A DNA stretch of 64,000 nt, from assembly GCA_963932465.1 (NCBI GenBank), contig OZ010786.1, forward strand, positions 538,783,073-538,847,072, read 5' to 3'. Both the position numbers and the translations under genes were made by a program. Under the pieces are notes generated by a model, which was not told the origin of the DNA, did not search any database, and saw nothing but the letters and a program-made list of their open reading frames with translations. Shown here piece by piece: positions 22,441-33,874 of this stretch. The stretch comes from Maratus speciosus. Taxonomy: Eukaryota; Arthropoda; Arachnida; Araneae; Salticidae. The stretch's first letter is position 1. Each line of letters starts with the position of its first letter.

Positions 22441-23093
22441 CAAAGAGAAAGCAAGTCTCCGATCTGGAACTTGGCGTGTGAGTACAAGTACTTTCGGCCT
22501 ATTTGTAAAAAAAAAAATGTCATGTTGACAGTTTTCCTTGCTAGAAAAATTTCCTCTTGTAAACGGACAAATTTTGGAAAAAAAAAACTGAAACTTTATG
22601 CTTAAATTTCACCAATAAGGATTTATTTTCGGAAACTACTCTATTACCATATTTTTAGCCCAATGTATTCTGTACAAATTGCTTTAATCCGCACTTGAAT
22701 TGGAGAAAAAAACGGTTAATTCCGTAAACCCTTCATGTGAGAAAATTGCTGCAGACGATGAAACAAAGATGGCCGCCATTCACAAACAAAAATTAATAAA
22801 ATTAAAATTATAGTCATATTGAACTTCCATCATGTTAGGGTTGTTGTACAAAAAATTTCGGATTTTTTAAAAATGGTCGAGCAACAAGTGCTGGAGCACT
22901 TGAAATGGATTGACACAAGCACAGAAAGAAAGTTTCAGACTCTGAAAAGAGCTAAAAAAAAACTACCTTAAAACTAGTTTTCTAAAGAAAGGAAATTGTC
23001 AGAAATTTGTTTTTAGGTCTGGGGTAAGAGACGATGAAATAACTAAGAAAAGAAAAATTTACATACTTTCATAGATAAAAAAATCATGACATG
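21875..23093. other. Non-coding stretch with long homopolymers
   Basis: An 18-A tract lies at 22170-22187 and a 50-T tract at 22389-22438. Near 22767 the sequence aagatggccgccattc places ATGGC and GCCAT cores back to back. Short Phe-run frames here are shadows of the T tract. Confidence 0.5.
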
Positions 23094-23095
23094 TA

Positions 23096-23720
23096 CAGTA
23101 GAGCGCCGATTATCCGAACAAGTCGGGGCCGACCCTAGTTCGGATAAGCAAAAATTCGGATAAATGGACAGACAATTTAAGGGATGTTTCTAACTATACT
23201 AAAACCTTCACACTTTATCCAGGCTTGGGAATGGCAGCACCAGTGAGTGCTAGCGTGTTTAAAAACTGTTTTTTATATATATATATCCTTTAAAATATCC
23301 TTTTTCTCTTTTAATCATTTTCTGAACTCCAGAGATTATAATTTAAGAAAAAAAGCTTTTGATTGTTGCTTGTTTGAAAAAGATGTTCTTTCCAATGCTG
23401 CCTATCTCGAATTGTTCTTAAATACGTTAGTTGAATAGGATCAGCGATCTGCCCCTTTGAGCCATTTCATAGCTGTTTCGAAGGATTCAAAGGCTTCGTT
23501 ATGTGATGGACCTGTGTCATTTTCACAGTATTCGTTTTCATTTCTTCTATTTCTTTTTATCTTAAATCCCATCCACGATCTCATCATCATAAAAAAAGAG
23601 AGAAATAGGCTGTTCGGATAAATGGAAGTTCGGTTAAAAAAGGTTTTTGAGAGAAATAGGTTGTTCGGATAATTGAAAGTTCGATTAATCCCTTCATTTC
23701 CGCTCACGGGGCGATCGTAT
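23096..23720 (-). mobile_element. Truncated Tigger/pogo element (second subfamily)
   Basis: The left terminus is TA+CAGTAGAGCGCCGATTATCC, followed by gaacaagtcgggg and cggataa motifs as in Tigger-type ends. The body has a transposase C-terminal relic. At 23605-23690 two near-identical blocks (gagaaatagg-tgttcggata) repeat in tandem. No matching right terminus is found, so the right side is deleted or rearranged. Confidence 0.7.
23335..23560 (-). pseudogene. Tigger/pogo transposase C-terminal fragment
   Basis: The minus strand reads NENEYCENDTGPSHNEAFES then FETAMKWLKG. After a one-base frameshift near 23445 it continues QIADPIQLTYLRTIRDRQHW then KEHLFQ. The pattern SHxEAxExxExAxKWL followed by a D-xx-QL-xLRxIRD segment is typical of the end of Tigger/jerky-type transposases, after the DDE domain. 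Catalytic residues are not present in what remains. The unshifted frame stops immediately after KGADR. Subfamily and age are uncertain. Confidence 0.72.
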
Positions 23721-25804
23721 GCTTCGTCTTTCCCTTCACATGGACCTGGTCAAAATTATAGACATATCTTCAAGTTAATTCAGACTTTCGCCCCAATAAA
23801 GCTTCGTCAAATTGAATCAGCACACATTTTTTTCAACGCCTTGGTATCTGATCTGATGTATTATCGTCGAAGGGATATTAGTAACAAACATAAAAATGAG
23901 AGATTTCAAATAGGCGTTTATTCAAAAAAGAAAAATTAAATTATTAAATTAACTGTTTTTAAATACTTTAAATATTCTATTTTTCTTCCACTTTAGACGC
24001 ATTATATAAGACCATAAAAATGTATATTTCGTGTACATCTTTTAAACATTTATAGACACGTTAAAAAATGTATTATTTTGCATGTAATTAACATGTATTG
24101 ATGCATTTATTAACCTCTTAAATTCCGAAGCTAAAATAATAATACAAATGCTTATTCATTGGTTTTTCCCAAACAAAATGTCATCGTAAATGACAGAAAC
24201 AATATCTTATCTGAAATTGATCCTTTAGACGCAAAAATATGGATCTAAAACTACAAACCCCCTTAAAAACATCAATATAATAACCAATAATCTAAATTAA
24301 CGCAATTGCAAATTTAAGAACTTTATTGAAGTAAATAATCTACAAGTCCTCAATTTTTTTATTTAAGTTATTCTTATAGTAATACTTAAGTTCTAACTTA
24401 TGAAAATTTCTGACTTTCTTGTTCATACTGTCTTTTGGGCATTTTTTGTATTTTGCAAACTCAGGTGAAAATAACATTTATCTTTTTTTTTGTGAGAATC
24501 ACTTTAGATGATGCCATTTATTCGTTTACTTTGAACGCAAAAAAACATTCAGCAATTAAGAAGTGATGTGAAAATGTAAAACAAATCGGACATTTTAGTT
24601 TTAAAAAGGAAAAGAGCAGAGGTCCCCGTATGGGGACCCAGGGACCGAAAACATAAAAAAAATAAATAAAAATTATTAAAAAGAATATTTTATGAATGAA
24701 AGGAAGATAACATAAACATATCACTATTGCCTTTTTTAATTAAATTCATTCACATACAAAATAATAACAGCAAACATTTTCATATAATATTTATAAAATA
24801 TTTTCCCTTTTACGCGCGCATACTTCATTTTGTATGAAAAAAAATGCTTCTGTATAAGAGATAAAAATGTGTTAAAAATTGAAACTGGAAAGCAATTTTT
24901 ACGAAGCTGATTGATTTTTTTTTTATGTTTGGTGAAAAACATAAGATATATTTTGGAATTAGTTAAATTTCGTTTTCGAAAGTATTTCTTTCAATAAAGC
25001 TTATGATACAGCTATTTACTATTTTAGAAAAACAATTAAATTGCGTTATGTTTTTAGTTTGAAGTTCTTGTTCGCACTGATGTAATTTAATATATACATC
25101 ATAATTGTAAGATAGGCTAACTCTAGGATAGAGACGGCCAGTCTAAATATCTCCAAAACATGATCATAGATTGCAATATAAACATTGTTCGTATGAAATA
25201 GTTTAAAGAGTTTATTTATTGCGACGTGCAGTTGTGTTTTTCGACTATAAAAAGTAAATGTAATTTTAATGTAAATTAAATAGGTGGTTGAATATTTTTT
25301 TGACTTAGGTATCTGAATGTTTTGCAGTACTCACGTTATGTAAATTTTTTTAATATATGGACTTTTAAGGCAAGTATATAATCTAATCTTTACTTCTAAG
25401 ACTAGCACAAAGACGTACAATGGCTGTTGATGCTTTAAATTGGGCGACCATCAGTCCTTCAATTTCAGGAGAAATGGCCACCTTTAATCAATAATTCAAA
25501 ATTATACTTAGTGATGATTTTAGCTAAATATAATTAAATTTTAAATAAATATATAACGTTTACGTATATAAATATATTAATTGATATAATTATTTAAATT
25601 TTAACTAATATAAATATTTTAATAATAATAACAATAATATAATATGACCTAACGATTTATTTGTTTCAGAAAATACTGAAACACTTCGGAAACTTTCATA
25701 ACAGAACTAATAAAGTTGATAAATGAACTAAAATAATGTAATAAACCTACAATTAACGCGGAAAAAAACACGACAATTCCTGTAGCGAAGAAAACGAAAT
25801 ACAT
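23721..25804. other. AT-rich non-coding stretch
   Basis: Mostly AT-rich. A perfect 7-bp hairpin GGTCCCC-GTAT-GGGGACC lies at 24621-24638. 23700-23890 is less AT-rich and may belong to the neighbouring Tigger relic. Confidence 0.5.
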
Positions 25805-25900
25805 TTAAATTACCAGATTCTACAGATTCTGAGTAAATAGAATTGGCTTAGGATCACTGTGTTGGTTGTACAAAACAATGTAACATCAAAAAAGGACAAG
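25805..25900. repeat. Dispersed repeat fragment shared with 6300-6385
   Basis: Same orientation as the 6300 copy. Identity is clear over about 80 bp and then fades. Confidence 0.55.
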
Positions 25901-26620
25901 TAAAGAAAAACAACAAAGGTGTGAATTTTTAAGATCTGTAAAATTTTGTTCAACATATTCTGTCATGCAAATTTTTATTTATTGGATTTATGTGCAAAAA
26001 GATTTAATTGATAAAATCCATATCTAAAATTTTATGTTTGATTGATGTGGCATATCTTTAATGGCATATATACCTTGTAATTTCAAAAGGCTGCGATGTT
26101 GCTGTTAAATAATTATATCTGAAAATCAGAAATATCAGTTACTACTGAGTCTTTCATCTATTGAATTAAAAGAGTTTTTAAACCTTCAAATCTATGCCGC
26201 ACGATGTATACGTATTAACATTAATAACAAATAAATTACCTGCTATAAAGCTGATACGTAATTTCTCATTCCTAACTGAAGTATGTTGTTTTATTTGGTG
26301 AAAAAACTCTCATCCTTAACCCCTTGCTTGTGGAATATATTTGAGAAAAACATGTCAAAAAAAAAAAAAAAGTCTCTTTAATTTTGTTAGTTATTATCAT
26401 CAAAATGTTAGAAATATATTAAAAAAAAAAATAATAAATAAACGAAATAACTACTACATTCAAAATTTTGACATATATGGGAAATGTTAATGGATTATAG
26501 TAATCATTGCTCAAATTATAGCAAAAGAAATCAAATTAATGCAAAAATATCAAATTATAGTTCAAATTACAGAAAAATGTAGCAAAATAAATGCTAAATT
26601 ACATATCATGCATAGGAAGA
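25901..26620. other. AT-rich non-coding stretch
   Basis: Nothing recognised. Confidence 0.5.
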
Positions 26621-26624
26621 ACTG

Positions 26625-26735
26625 AGTTCGGGCTTCACGGAATTGAAATACCGATTTTCTTCTTTCCCGAACTCAGGTCGGGTATTCTAAAATCGGCGCA
26701 GTTGCGTTGCCCGAATTGAGTTCGGGCGTCTCAGG
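26625..26735. other. GC-richer block with repeated GAGTTCGGGC motif
   Basis: GAGTTCGGGC occurs at about 26625 and 26720. Inverted or variant forms (cccgaactcaggtcggg, gcccgaattgagttcgggc) lie between and overlap the second. This short cluster of direct and inverted motifs could form hairpins. It may be a transposon end or a protein-binding cluster; the family is unrecognised. Confidence 0.5.
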
Positions 26736-27373
26736 CAAGGTGTGAAAATGGTGTTCAGTAGCGGCTGGGAGGTTTGTAATTAAAGTGGTTAGCATTTAAA
26801 TCTAAGTTATCTAAAGACTTGTAAATTTATATAAATAAAAACACGTTGAAGTAAAAGTAATAATAAATCAACAGTAAAACAGATTCTAAAGCAGATACAT
26901 GATTTGCTATAGTTTAGGAAGAAAGATATAAAACATGTTTGGGATAGTTAAATATCATTTACCAAAGTTGTTGAGCAAAAATAATGTAGAAAAGGAATAT
27001 TTATGATTTTGGAGAAACATTCAAATTATATTGTGGAAAGTTCTATAGCTATTAGGGCGATCGTGGACATTTATTTGAGCACAAGTCCACCTCAACATCG
27101 ACATTTCTTTTTCTGTGTATTACTATCCTCCAATTTGTATTACGTCATTCGTGGAAAACCACATGCAGATACGATTTTTTTACGCAAAGTTAGAAGTGCT
27201 TTAATTTTGTTCACAAACAATTACTTGGCCTTTTAATATATTTTAAATATCTTTTTCCCAATAGTGATATTTGAGCTTTTTTTAAATGCTGCTTGCTACT
27301 TAATTTTTGATCAAATTTCATGAAATTGATAAGGAAGAATCCTGGTATTGCATACAGAAACTGTGTATGCATT
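26736..27373. other. AT-rich non-coding stretch
   Basis: 26925-26965 (aaaacatgtttgggatagtt then aaatatcatt) resembles the array text aaacatgtttggaatagtta. This is a possible diverged relative. Confidence 0.45.
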
Positions 27374-27377
27374 TTAA

Positions 27378-27888
27378 CCCTTAAATGCCTGATTTTTCAA
27401 ATATAATTGTAATAATGCTTTTCGGCTTTCATTTTTTAAATAAATCAAGGGAAAAATACTTTAAAAAATCATATTTTGTTTTAAGTAAAGTTTTCGGCTA
27501 AAAAACCCTTTGTTACTAATCGTCAATACTGGTGTTTAATTAAAAAAAATAACTTCCCTCGATCAAATTCTATAATATTAAACACACAGGAATTTTAGGA
27601 ACTATAATAAGATATAAATTTTACTTGCTCACTGCAGGTCAAAATAGCGTATTTTGCAAGCTTCCAAACAAAACAAAAAGAACAAGTAGCAACAATTGAA
27701 AAAATAAATCTTTCTTTATTCTTAAACAGCACAAGTGTTGCCATCTACATGAAGAAGAACGATTTAATAATATCTTCAGAATGTATTTTATTCGCAACAT
27801 TAGACATCATAGCTTCAATATTACTCTAATAGTAATTTGGACCCGAAATTGGGTATGTTGCCGAAAAGCAACACCAGGCATTTAAAGG
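27378..27888. mobile_element. piggyBac-like MITE, 511 bp, TTAA duplication
   Basis: TTAA at 27374-27377 and 27889-27892. Tips CCCTTAAATGCCTG and CCAGGCATTTAAAGG are inverted. It has no coding capacity. The TTAA duplication with a C-rich tip is diagnostic of the piggyBac superfamily. Confidence 0.85.
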
Positions 27889-27892
27889 TTAA

Positions 27893-28175
27893 AACTCGAC
27901 TTCATTAAGACAATAAAATTTTATTTTAAACTTATTATAAGGCAGAATTTTGATGAAAATTGATATGGAATTCAGAAAAATATCTCTAAAAAATTAACTA
28001 ATTAAGTTATTCAAAAATCGATACACAGATTTTGTTTTCAATTGAGTTTTATGCGGTAAAATCCAAAATCGAGGAACTATCTCAAAAATTTAGACGCAAG
28101 GATTTCTTTAAAATTTCGTTTTAAATTGTTATTTTTTTAAAGGTCTTAAAATTAGAATAAGATTGGAAATTTCTT
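27893..28175. other. AT-rich spacer between two TTAA MITEs
   Basis: Nothing recognised. Confidence 0.5.
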
Positions 28176-28179
28176 TTAA

Positions 28180-28923
28180 GGGCTCTCAGGACTCTTAAAG
28201 CTTTAAAATTTTCGAAATTATAAATTTTTTAGGTGTTAAACTCCTATATTTTCTGTACATTTTGATATAATTGTTTCCTTGAAATTCCCATTATAACAGA
28301 AGTTTTGGCTTTTTGAATTATACGCGTTCAATAGCTGAAGCGTCGTTTCGGAAACTTTGAAGCCATTTTTCTCCAAATGACGTTTTAGGGTATAACGCGC
28401 ACGATATCTCAAAAACTTATGAATATTTTTTCATGAAAATTTCAAAACATATGTTTAATATTAGTCTGTATAAACGGAACCTAAAATTTCTTTTTTATTG
28501 TTCAAAACAATATTTTTTAGGCGATTATACTGTTGAAATTTTCTAAATTTTGCATTAGCTAAATACAACTTTGTATTAAAATTATAGAAAAGCTTTAAAT
28601 ACAAATTTATTTAGATTCAGGATAATTATTGTAATCTGAAATATAAGCAGGCACCAAAATTTTCATTCTAGTTGCAATACTTATTTTGTAATCATGCGCG
28701 TAAGCTGTTATGCCGATTTTTTGCTCGTCAAAACAGTTTGGAGCCACCTGTAAATGCTAATTCTGCATCTTACAATTTTTTAAATACATGAAATGAAAGA
28801 ACACACTTATATATTTTATTCCAAATAAAATTATGTCTTAAAATCAAATGCATTTTAAGATATTAAATGTTGAAAATGCTCTTTTTTTTTCATTTTTTCC
28901 AATTTGAAGAGTCCTGAGACCCC
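28180..28923. mobile_element. piggyBac-like MITE, 744 bp, TTAA duplication
   Basis: TTAA at 28176-28179 and 28924-28927. Tips GGGCTCTCAGGACTCTT and AAGAGTCCTGAGACCCC are near-perfect inverted repeats. The tips differ from those of the 27378 element, so this is a separate family. No transposase frame. Confidence 0.88.
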
Positions 28924-29023
28924 TTAAGATGTTCAATATACTTATAGTGAAATGTATATTTGCACAAAATTTCAAATCTCTAATATGAAAATTAAAGGAA
29001 ATATTTTTAAACACCCAACGTCC

Positions 29024-29027
<4 letters not shown>

Positions 29028-29070
<43 letters not shown>
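29028..29070. repeat. Poly-A tract (43 A)
   Basis: Uninterrupted homopolymer. Confidence 0.9.
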
Positions 29071-29072
<2 letters not shown>

Positions 29073-29329
29073 TAAATGTATAATTATTCTATGCATCTTA
29101 ATGCAGCTTTTTAAAATATACTTTAATTCTCGACTTTAATTTAAGTATTTTTTCCAGATTTTACTATACATTAAAATTTCTCTAAATTATAAAACATTTG
29201 AGCCATTGAAAGGTATTTAGCAAATGGATATGGAACAAAAAATATGAAAATGAAATTAATAATGGGAAAAGAACAGTTACATTCAAAATTACTTCATTAT
29301 TTTCCCAATCAAAATTCTTTTATATCTTC

Positions 29330-29560
29330 CATTGAAATCCTAACTATCTTCATAAAATTTCTTTTATATGAGTACACTTCGTTTTCTATTACGAAATAGA
29401 AAAGTATTTTGTATCATGAAATTAAAGAATGTTTATAACAAAAACTATAAAAGAACTTCTCTTAGCAATATCAATAATTGTTTAGTTTGGAATAAAGCAC
29501 ATATTGGGAATAGATAAATTTCAATTTCGAAACCATTTTGGCGGATAATGTGATTGATAT
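29330..29560. repeat. Diverged relative of part of the large array unit
   Basis: Shares in order cttttatatgagtacact, cgttttctatta, ataaaagaacttctct and ttggaat-aaatttcaatttc with the array unit. Homology is weak. Confidence 0.4.
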
Positions 29561-30560
29561 GAATATTGATGATTTGAGACATATGTTGAAAGTTCTCTAT
29601 AGGGATCTTTTCAAATTACTCATTTATATAAATAATTATTTTTTAATTAAATATATTCATATTAAATTAATTTTGTTAAAGATTCTTTAATGAGGATAAT
29701 TTATTCTAAAAAGGTTTTGAATACGTACATACTTAAATCTATTTCAGAAGGAATGTAAAGACACGAAATGTATTTTGCAAAAAATAAATACTAATTTTAA
29801 TTTGTTTGTCATTGTTTTAGAATTGTCTTCCTTTTATATGCGATCCTTTTATATGCGGCCCGAGGCACGTAACCACTAATCCCTATTTATGAATTGAGAT
29901 GTCCATGAAAGGCTTTTAAGATTATCGCTGTTCCTTCATATATTTTCACAGGAAAACAAAATGTGTACTCCTTTTTTCTTTAATTACTATTTTAAAACTA
30001 TGTTAAAACATCTTAAATGTCATTTCCTTACCATTTCCTTACTAATAATTTCTTTTTACAAGTAAATGCAAATAGAACTATTTATGCTACAGTAGTCTAT
30101 AATTTTTTTAATCTTCAAAATTAAAGAACCGTTATTCAAATTAATTAAATTTTTACTGTATATTTTTACATTTAAAAAAAGTTTTAATATTGAAAAACGC
30201 TTGATTTATAAAATAATTTAGTCTGATTTTTTCTTTTTCTTTTTTTTTAGAAATTGGAAATGCTGCATTGTTATATTATTACGTTGTATACTTATCATAT
30301 CGGCAATATTGCCTATTCAGGTTGTTATGGAAAAAATGGCGACAGAAAGTTTTACGCAGGTATTTCTACGAAACAGTCTTCGTGGCATATTTTCAATAGA
30401 AATCTACCTTACAGTATATTGATAGAAAATAGTGGTGTTAAGATTTTCTTTGGTGACAAACTTTTAATCCTACTAAATATATTGAATTTATTTTTTTTTA
30501 CTTTGTTATACATACTACTTTTGTTATCTTACTGTTTTAATTATCCCCCTTTTACATTAT
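29561..30560. other. AT-rich non-coding stretch
   Basis: A short tatgcggcccgaggcacgt at about 29854-29872 may be a second fragment of the hAT-like end below. A plus-strand frame of about 170 codons (30254-30766) runs across this and the hAT-like end. It has no domain and hydrophobic AT-driven composition, so it is not called. Confidence 0.45.
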
Positions 30561-30574
30561 TATATAAGTGTGCT

Positions 30575-30639
30575 GCGGCCCGCCTAACGTCTCAAACATA
30601 TATTTGCGGCCTGCGAGATAAAAAGGTTGGGTATGGCTG
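30575..30639 (-). mobile_element. hAT-like element terminus (fragment)
   Basis: On the minus strand it begins CAGCCATACCCAACCTTTTT, followed by a gcaggccgcaaa stretch and gcgggccgca. The CAG...CCCAACCTTTTT plus GGCCGC pattern is typical of many animal hAT tips. The partner end and the 8-bp duplication were not found, so I treat it as a fragment. Confidence 0.5.
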
Positions 30640-30766
30640 TTCTAGAGGAAGAGAAGGACAAAAAATTAAACCGACGACACCGGACAATTTTGACAGCACG
30701 ATTGCACAAATGCACCTCGTGATCAGATTTTTCCATATTTTGGCAATTAGCAGAGATTTTAATTAA

Positions 30767-31639
30767 AATGCTATGATCATCTCAAATGGCGAGTTTCCTG
30801 CATCCAATAATTTTCTTGTTGTTCTGCGGGCGATTCCGCAGCTATTAACACAGACCAAAGCGTCACGTTCATTCACTTTTTTCTGCGGTTTCTTGATAAC
30901 CGGGTCCGTAGAGTAAAAAAGCAGAAGAAAAAATGCGAAATATTATGCTTTAAAACTCCAGTTCCAACAGTATCTTGCTTATAAAATAAATAATGTTTAC
31001 AATTTCAAAAAAAGTCTTTACTGAAACTGCATTCAAAGTTTGTGTTTTTCTGCAATTTGAAAATGTCACATCCTGTTCCGGGTCGAAAATACAAATACAA
31101 ACAAAAATACGACTTATTTAGGGTACATTTAACTTTGCAATAGTGTACTTTTTTTTTGTACAGTAACGTCGAAGTTTTCAAACGAGATAGTTTCTGAAGT
31201 TCTATCCTATGGAAGTTCTCTGTTTATCTCTTACTTTTTTAAAGCAGTCCCATCTAATCCCCACATAAAAAAAAGAAATCTATCTATCGCTTGTTTTATT
31301 TCTTGCCCAGGCGCCATTTTTAGTTTCGAAAAATACTAATATTTACTGTTTCAAAAAATATATATTTTTTAAATCAATCAATTTCCTTTTTTTTCAATCT
31401 TTTTTTTTTTCTCTTGACATCACCGTTTTGTCTGAAAAATAAATAAATAAATAAATTGCACATACTCGTAATACTTTTTTGATAATAAAGATATTCTTGA
31501 TTTAAAATAATAGTAATTATCATTATTAAAAAAAAAAAAATCATTGAGTCGTTTCACAAATTCGCCACAGATTGTTTTCGGTTTAAAAATATACAGCTAT
31601 TCAAATTGGATTTACGGTGTTCCTGAAGCCAGTGGGTCC
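30767..31639. other. Non-coding stretch
   Basis: 30780-30920 is less AT-rich (gcgggcgattccgcagc) but unassigned. The remainder is AT-rich with short A/T tracts. Confidence 0.45.
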
Positions 31640-31880
31640 CAAAACATAAAATTTGTTTGGAAATATTTTGGTTTAAAAATATTATACCAAATCAGACCGC
31701 AGTGTACATAGCGCTTTCTGTATACGCTGTATACCTAGCATTATACATAGTAGTAAACATCAAAAGCGTATATTAATTTCGTAGTTATCCGAGTATAATT
31801 ACGCGAGTTATAACACGGCAGGCAGGCAGACAACTCGAATTCCTAAATACTTTTCAGGCATGTTAGAAAGTGTTAAAAAT
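31640..31880 (+). repeat. Hairpin-ended, GACA-type dispersed repeat (copy H)
   Basis: Ends with cggcaggcaggcagacaact, then a stem AATACTTT (31846-31853)/AAAGTGTT (31867-31874) containing one T-G wobble, then AAAAAT. The last about 35 bp closely match the end of copy G. Confidence 0.6.
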
Positions 31881-32079
31881 GGAACAAAATCAAAAGAAAT
31901 GCTGGATTCTGGTTCTAGACCAGGGCAGGTGGGATTTTCCATGGCGAAGCTGAAAATGAAAGCGTGTCTACATCTTTTTTTATGAAATAATTAATGAATA
32001 CTAATATAAACAAGTTTGAAATTGCTCGTCAAACGTGGCAAATGAGGTGCGTTCGTACTATAACTAGTTTTATAATTAT

Positions 32080-32772
32080 TTTTTGCACCCCATATTGTAC
32101 CGAATGTGTATTTATTTGCAATTCATAAGTGCATAGTCTGTAACATCATTAAAATGCACTTGCAATAATTTTTTCCCATTCCCCTTAATGTAACGGAACA
32201 CTTTTGACTGTCCCTGTAATTAAGCTATACATCCGATTTTCATGAAATTTGAAATGGCTCGACAAAATTTTGCAGCAATTATATATTTAAAATTTCAGCC
32301 CATTCGGAAAGCTGTAACATCATTAAAATACACTTGCAATAATTTTTTCCCATTCCCCTTAATGTAAAGAAAAAATTTTGACTGTCCCTGTAATTAAACT
32401 ATGCATCCGAATTTCATAAAATTTGAAATGGCTCGACAAAATGTCGCAATAATTATATGTTTAAAATTTGAGACCATTCGGAAAGCTTTAACATCATTAA
32501 AATGCACGTGCAATAATTTTTCCCATTGGCCGTAATGTAAAGAAAAACTTTTGACTGTCCCTGTAATTTAACTATACATCCGATTTTCATAAAATTTGAA
32601 ATGGCTCGACAAAATTTTACAACAATCATATATTTAAAATTTCAGACCATTCGGTTGGGTAGTTTTTGCTCTATTATATGCGGACGGACGGACAGACAGA
32701 CGGACAGACAGACGGACTGAACGACGACTATAGGTGCTACATATTTATATAATTACGAACGCACCTAAAAAA
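32080..32772 (+). repeat. Hairpin-ended, GACA-type dispersed repeat (copy F) with 174-bp tandem body
   Basis: Three tandem units have an exact 174-bp spacing between the gcaat anchors (32162, 32336, 32510). Each contains catcattaaaatgcac, ttttttcccattccccttaa, gactgtccctgtaatta and gaaatggctcgacaaaat. A ggacagacagacggac stretch follows (about 32682-32720). The copy ends with a 7-bp stem TAGGTGC (32731-32737)/GCACCTA (32761-32767) and a run of A. The units are homologous to those in copy G. Confidence 0.8.
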
Positions 32773-32778
32773 CTATTA

Positions 32779-32945
32779 AAAGAACTTCGATAGCAGTACG
32801 TTTCCTGTAGTATAGCTTTATCTATCATATTTTATGTATTGAAAGCAATAACAGATATTGAGATGCACCAGATAACATTAAGGCCATGGTCAAATTAAAT
32901 GAAATATGCATATTTCATGCAATCATTTTAATGTACACAAAAAAA
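32779..32945. repeat. Orphan partial copy of the large array unit
   Basis: gatagcagtacgtttcct, ctatcatattttatgtattg, gcaataacagatattgag and gcatatttcatgcaatcat match the start of the first unit at 34850-35000. It lies about 1.9 kb upstream of the array in the same orientation. Confidence 0.75.
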
Positions 32946-33145
32946 TACGATAACAGGGTTTATGATTCCGTCTATCTGACGCTGATACGAAGAAATCTAT
33001 TAGTTAGTTTTCATTACAAAAAGCTACATATTGCAGTCGTTCGGAGGAAAGCGATTCCAAAAAATTTTGGTATATTTTCACCGATCATGACCGCCAGACC
33101 CCAAAACCATCCTCCGTTCAAATGTTGATATATATTCAATAAAGA

Positions 33146-33610
33146 TGAAATCACAAATATATGAACAAGTGGTAAAATTCTAAAGATGAACTAGATATGA
33201 AAATAGGATACCAGTATGTAAAATAAGAAAGTATAACTAACCCACAGAATCGTCAGAGGAGCTTGCAGGTTCAATTAATATTGAAGATGCGTTATTGTAT
33301 CCAATTCTGCCTGCATTAACCTAAAATGACACAATTTAGCTCCTAATTTAGTGCACAATAAAACAGAATAAATGATATTATATATATATAATAAATTTGA
33401 AATCACAAATATATGAAGAAATTGATAAAGTTCTAAAGATGATTTAGAAATGAACATATGAAACCAGTATGTAAAATAAGAAACTATAAATGACTCACAG
33501 AATCATCAGAGGAGCTTCTGAGTTCATTCATAGAAAATGCGTTATTTCATCCAATTTTGTCGACATTAAGCCTAAAATGACAAAATTTAGCTCCTTATAA
33601 CGCAAACATT
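33146..33610. repeat. Tandem duplication, about 253-bp unit
   Basis: gaaatcacaaatatatga at 33148 recurs at about 33401. Shared blocks follow in order: ccagtatgtaaaataagaaa, cacagaatc-tcagaggagct, gatgcgttat-/aatgcgttat and cctaaaatgacaaaatttag. Confidence 0.82.
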
Positions 33611-33835
33611 ATAGAAAATAGATAATAAAAAGCTAAGAGATCCAAAGAAAGATACACCTCATACAGGATATTAAAAATTATTAGAGCACAATACCTGAAT
33701 AACATACTAAGAGTCTAAACTACTACATATCAGCATGGAAAACAAAGTTAAGGTTATTTTAACATGTGATCTACAGTTGAGCATCTGAGTGAAACCCATA
33801 ACTGTGCTGCCATCTGGTGTGAGAAAGGGAAAGTG

Positions 33836-33874
<39 letters not shown>

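Noticed and set aside
22209..22528. Frames with long Phe runs
   Set aside because: Pure translation artefacts of the 50-T tract.
22767..22782. Back-to-back YY1/Pho-like cores
   Set aside because: Too short and single to support a regulatory call without conservation data.
30254..30766. Longest open frame in the window (170 codons, plus strand)
   Set aside because: It crosses a hAT-like terminus, has AT-driven hydrophobic composition, no domain, no promoter or splice context, and such lengths are expected by chance in 64 kb.
32080..32660. CRISPR array
   Set aside because: The 174-bp units are homologous throughout, with no short repeat/unique spacer pattern, and the genome is eukaryotic.
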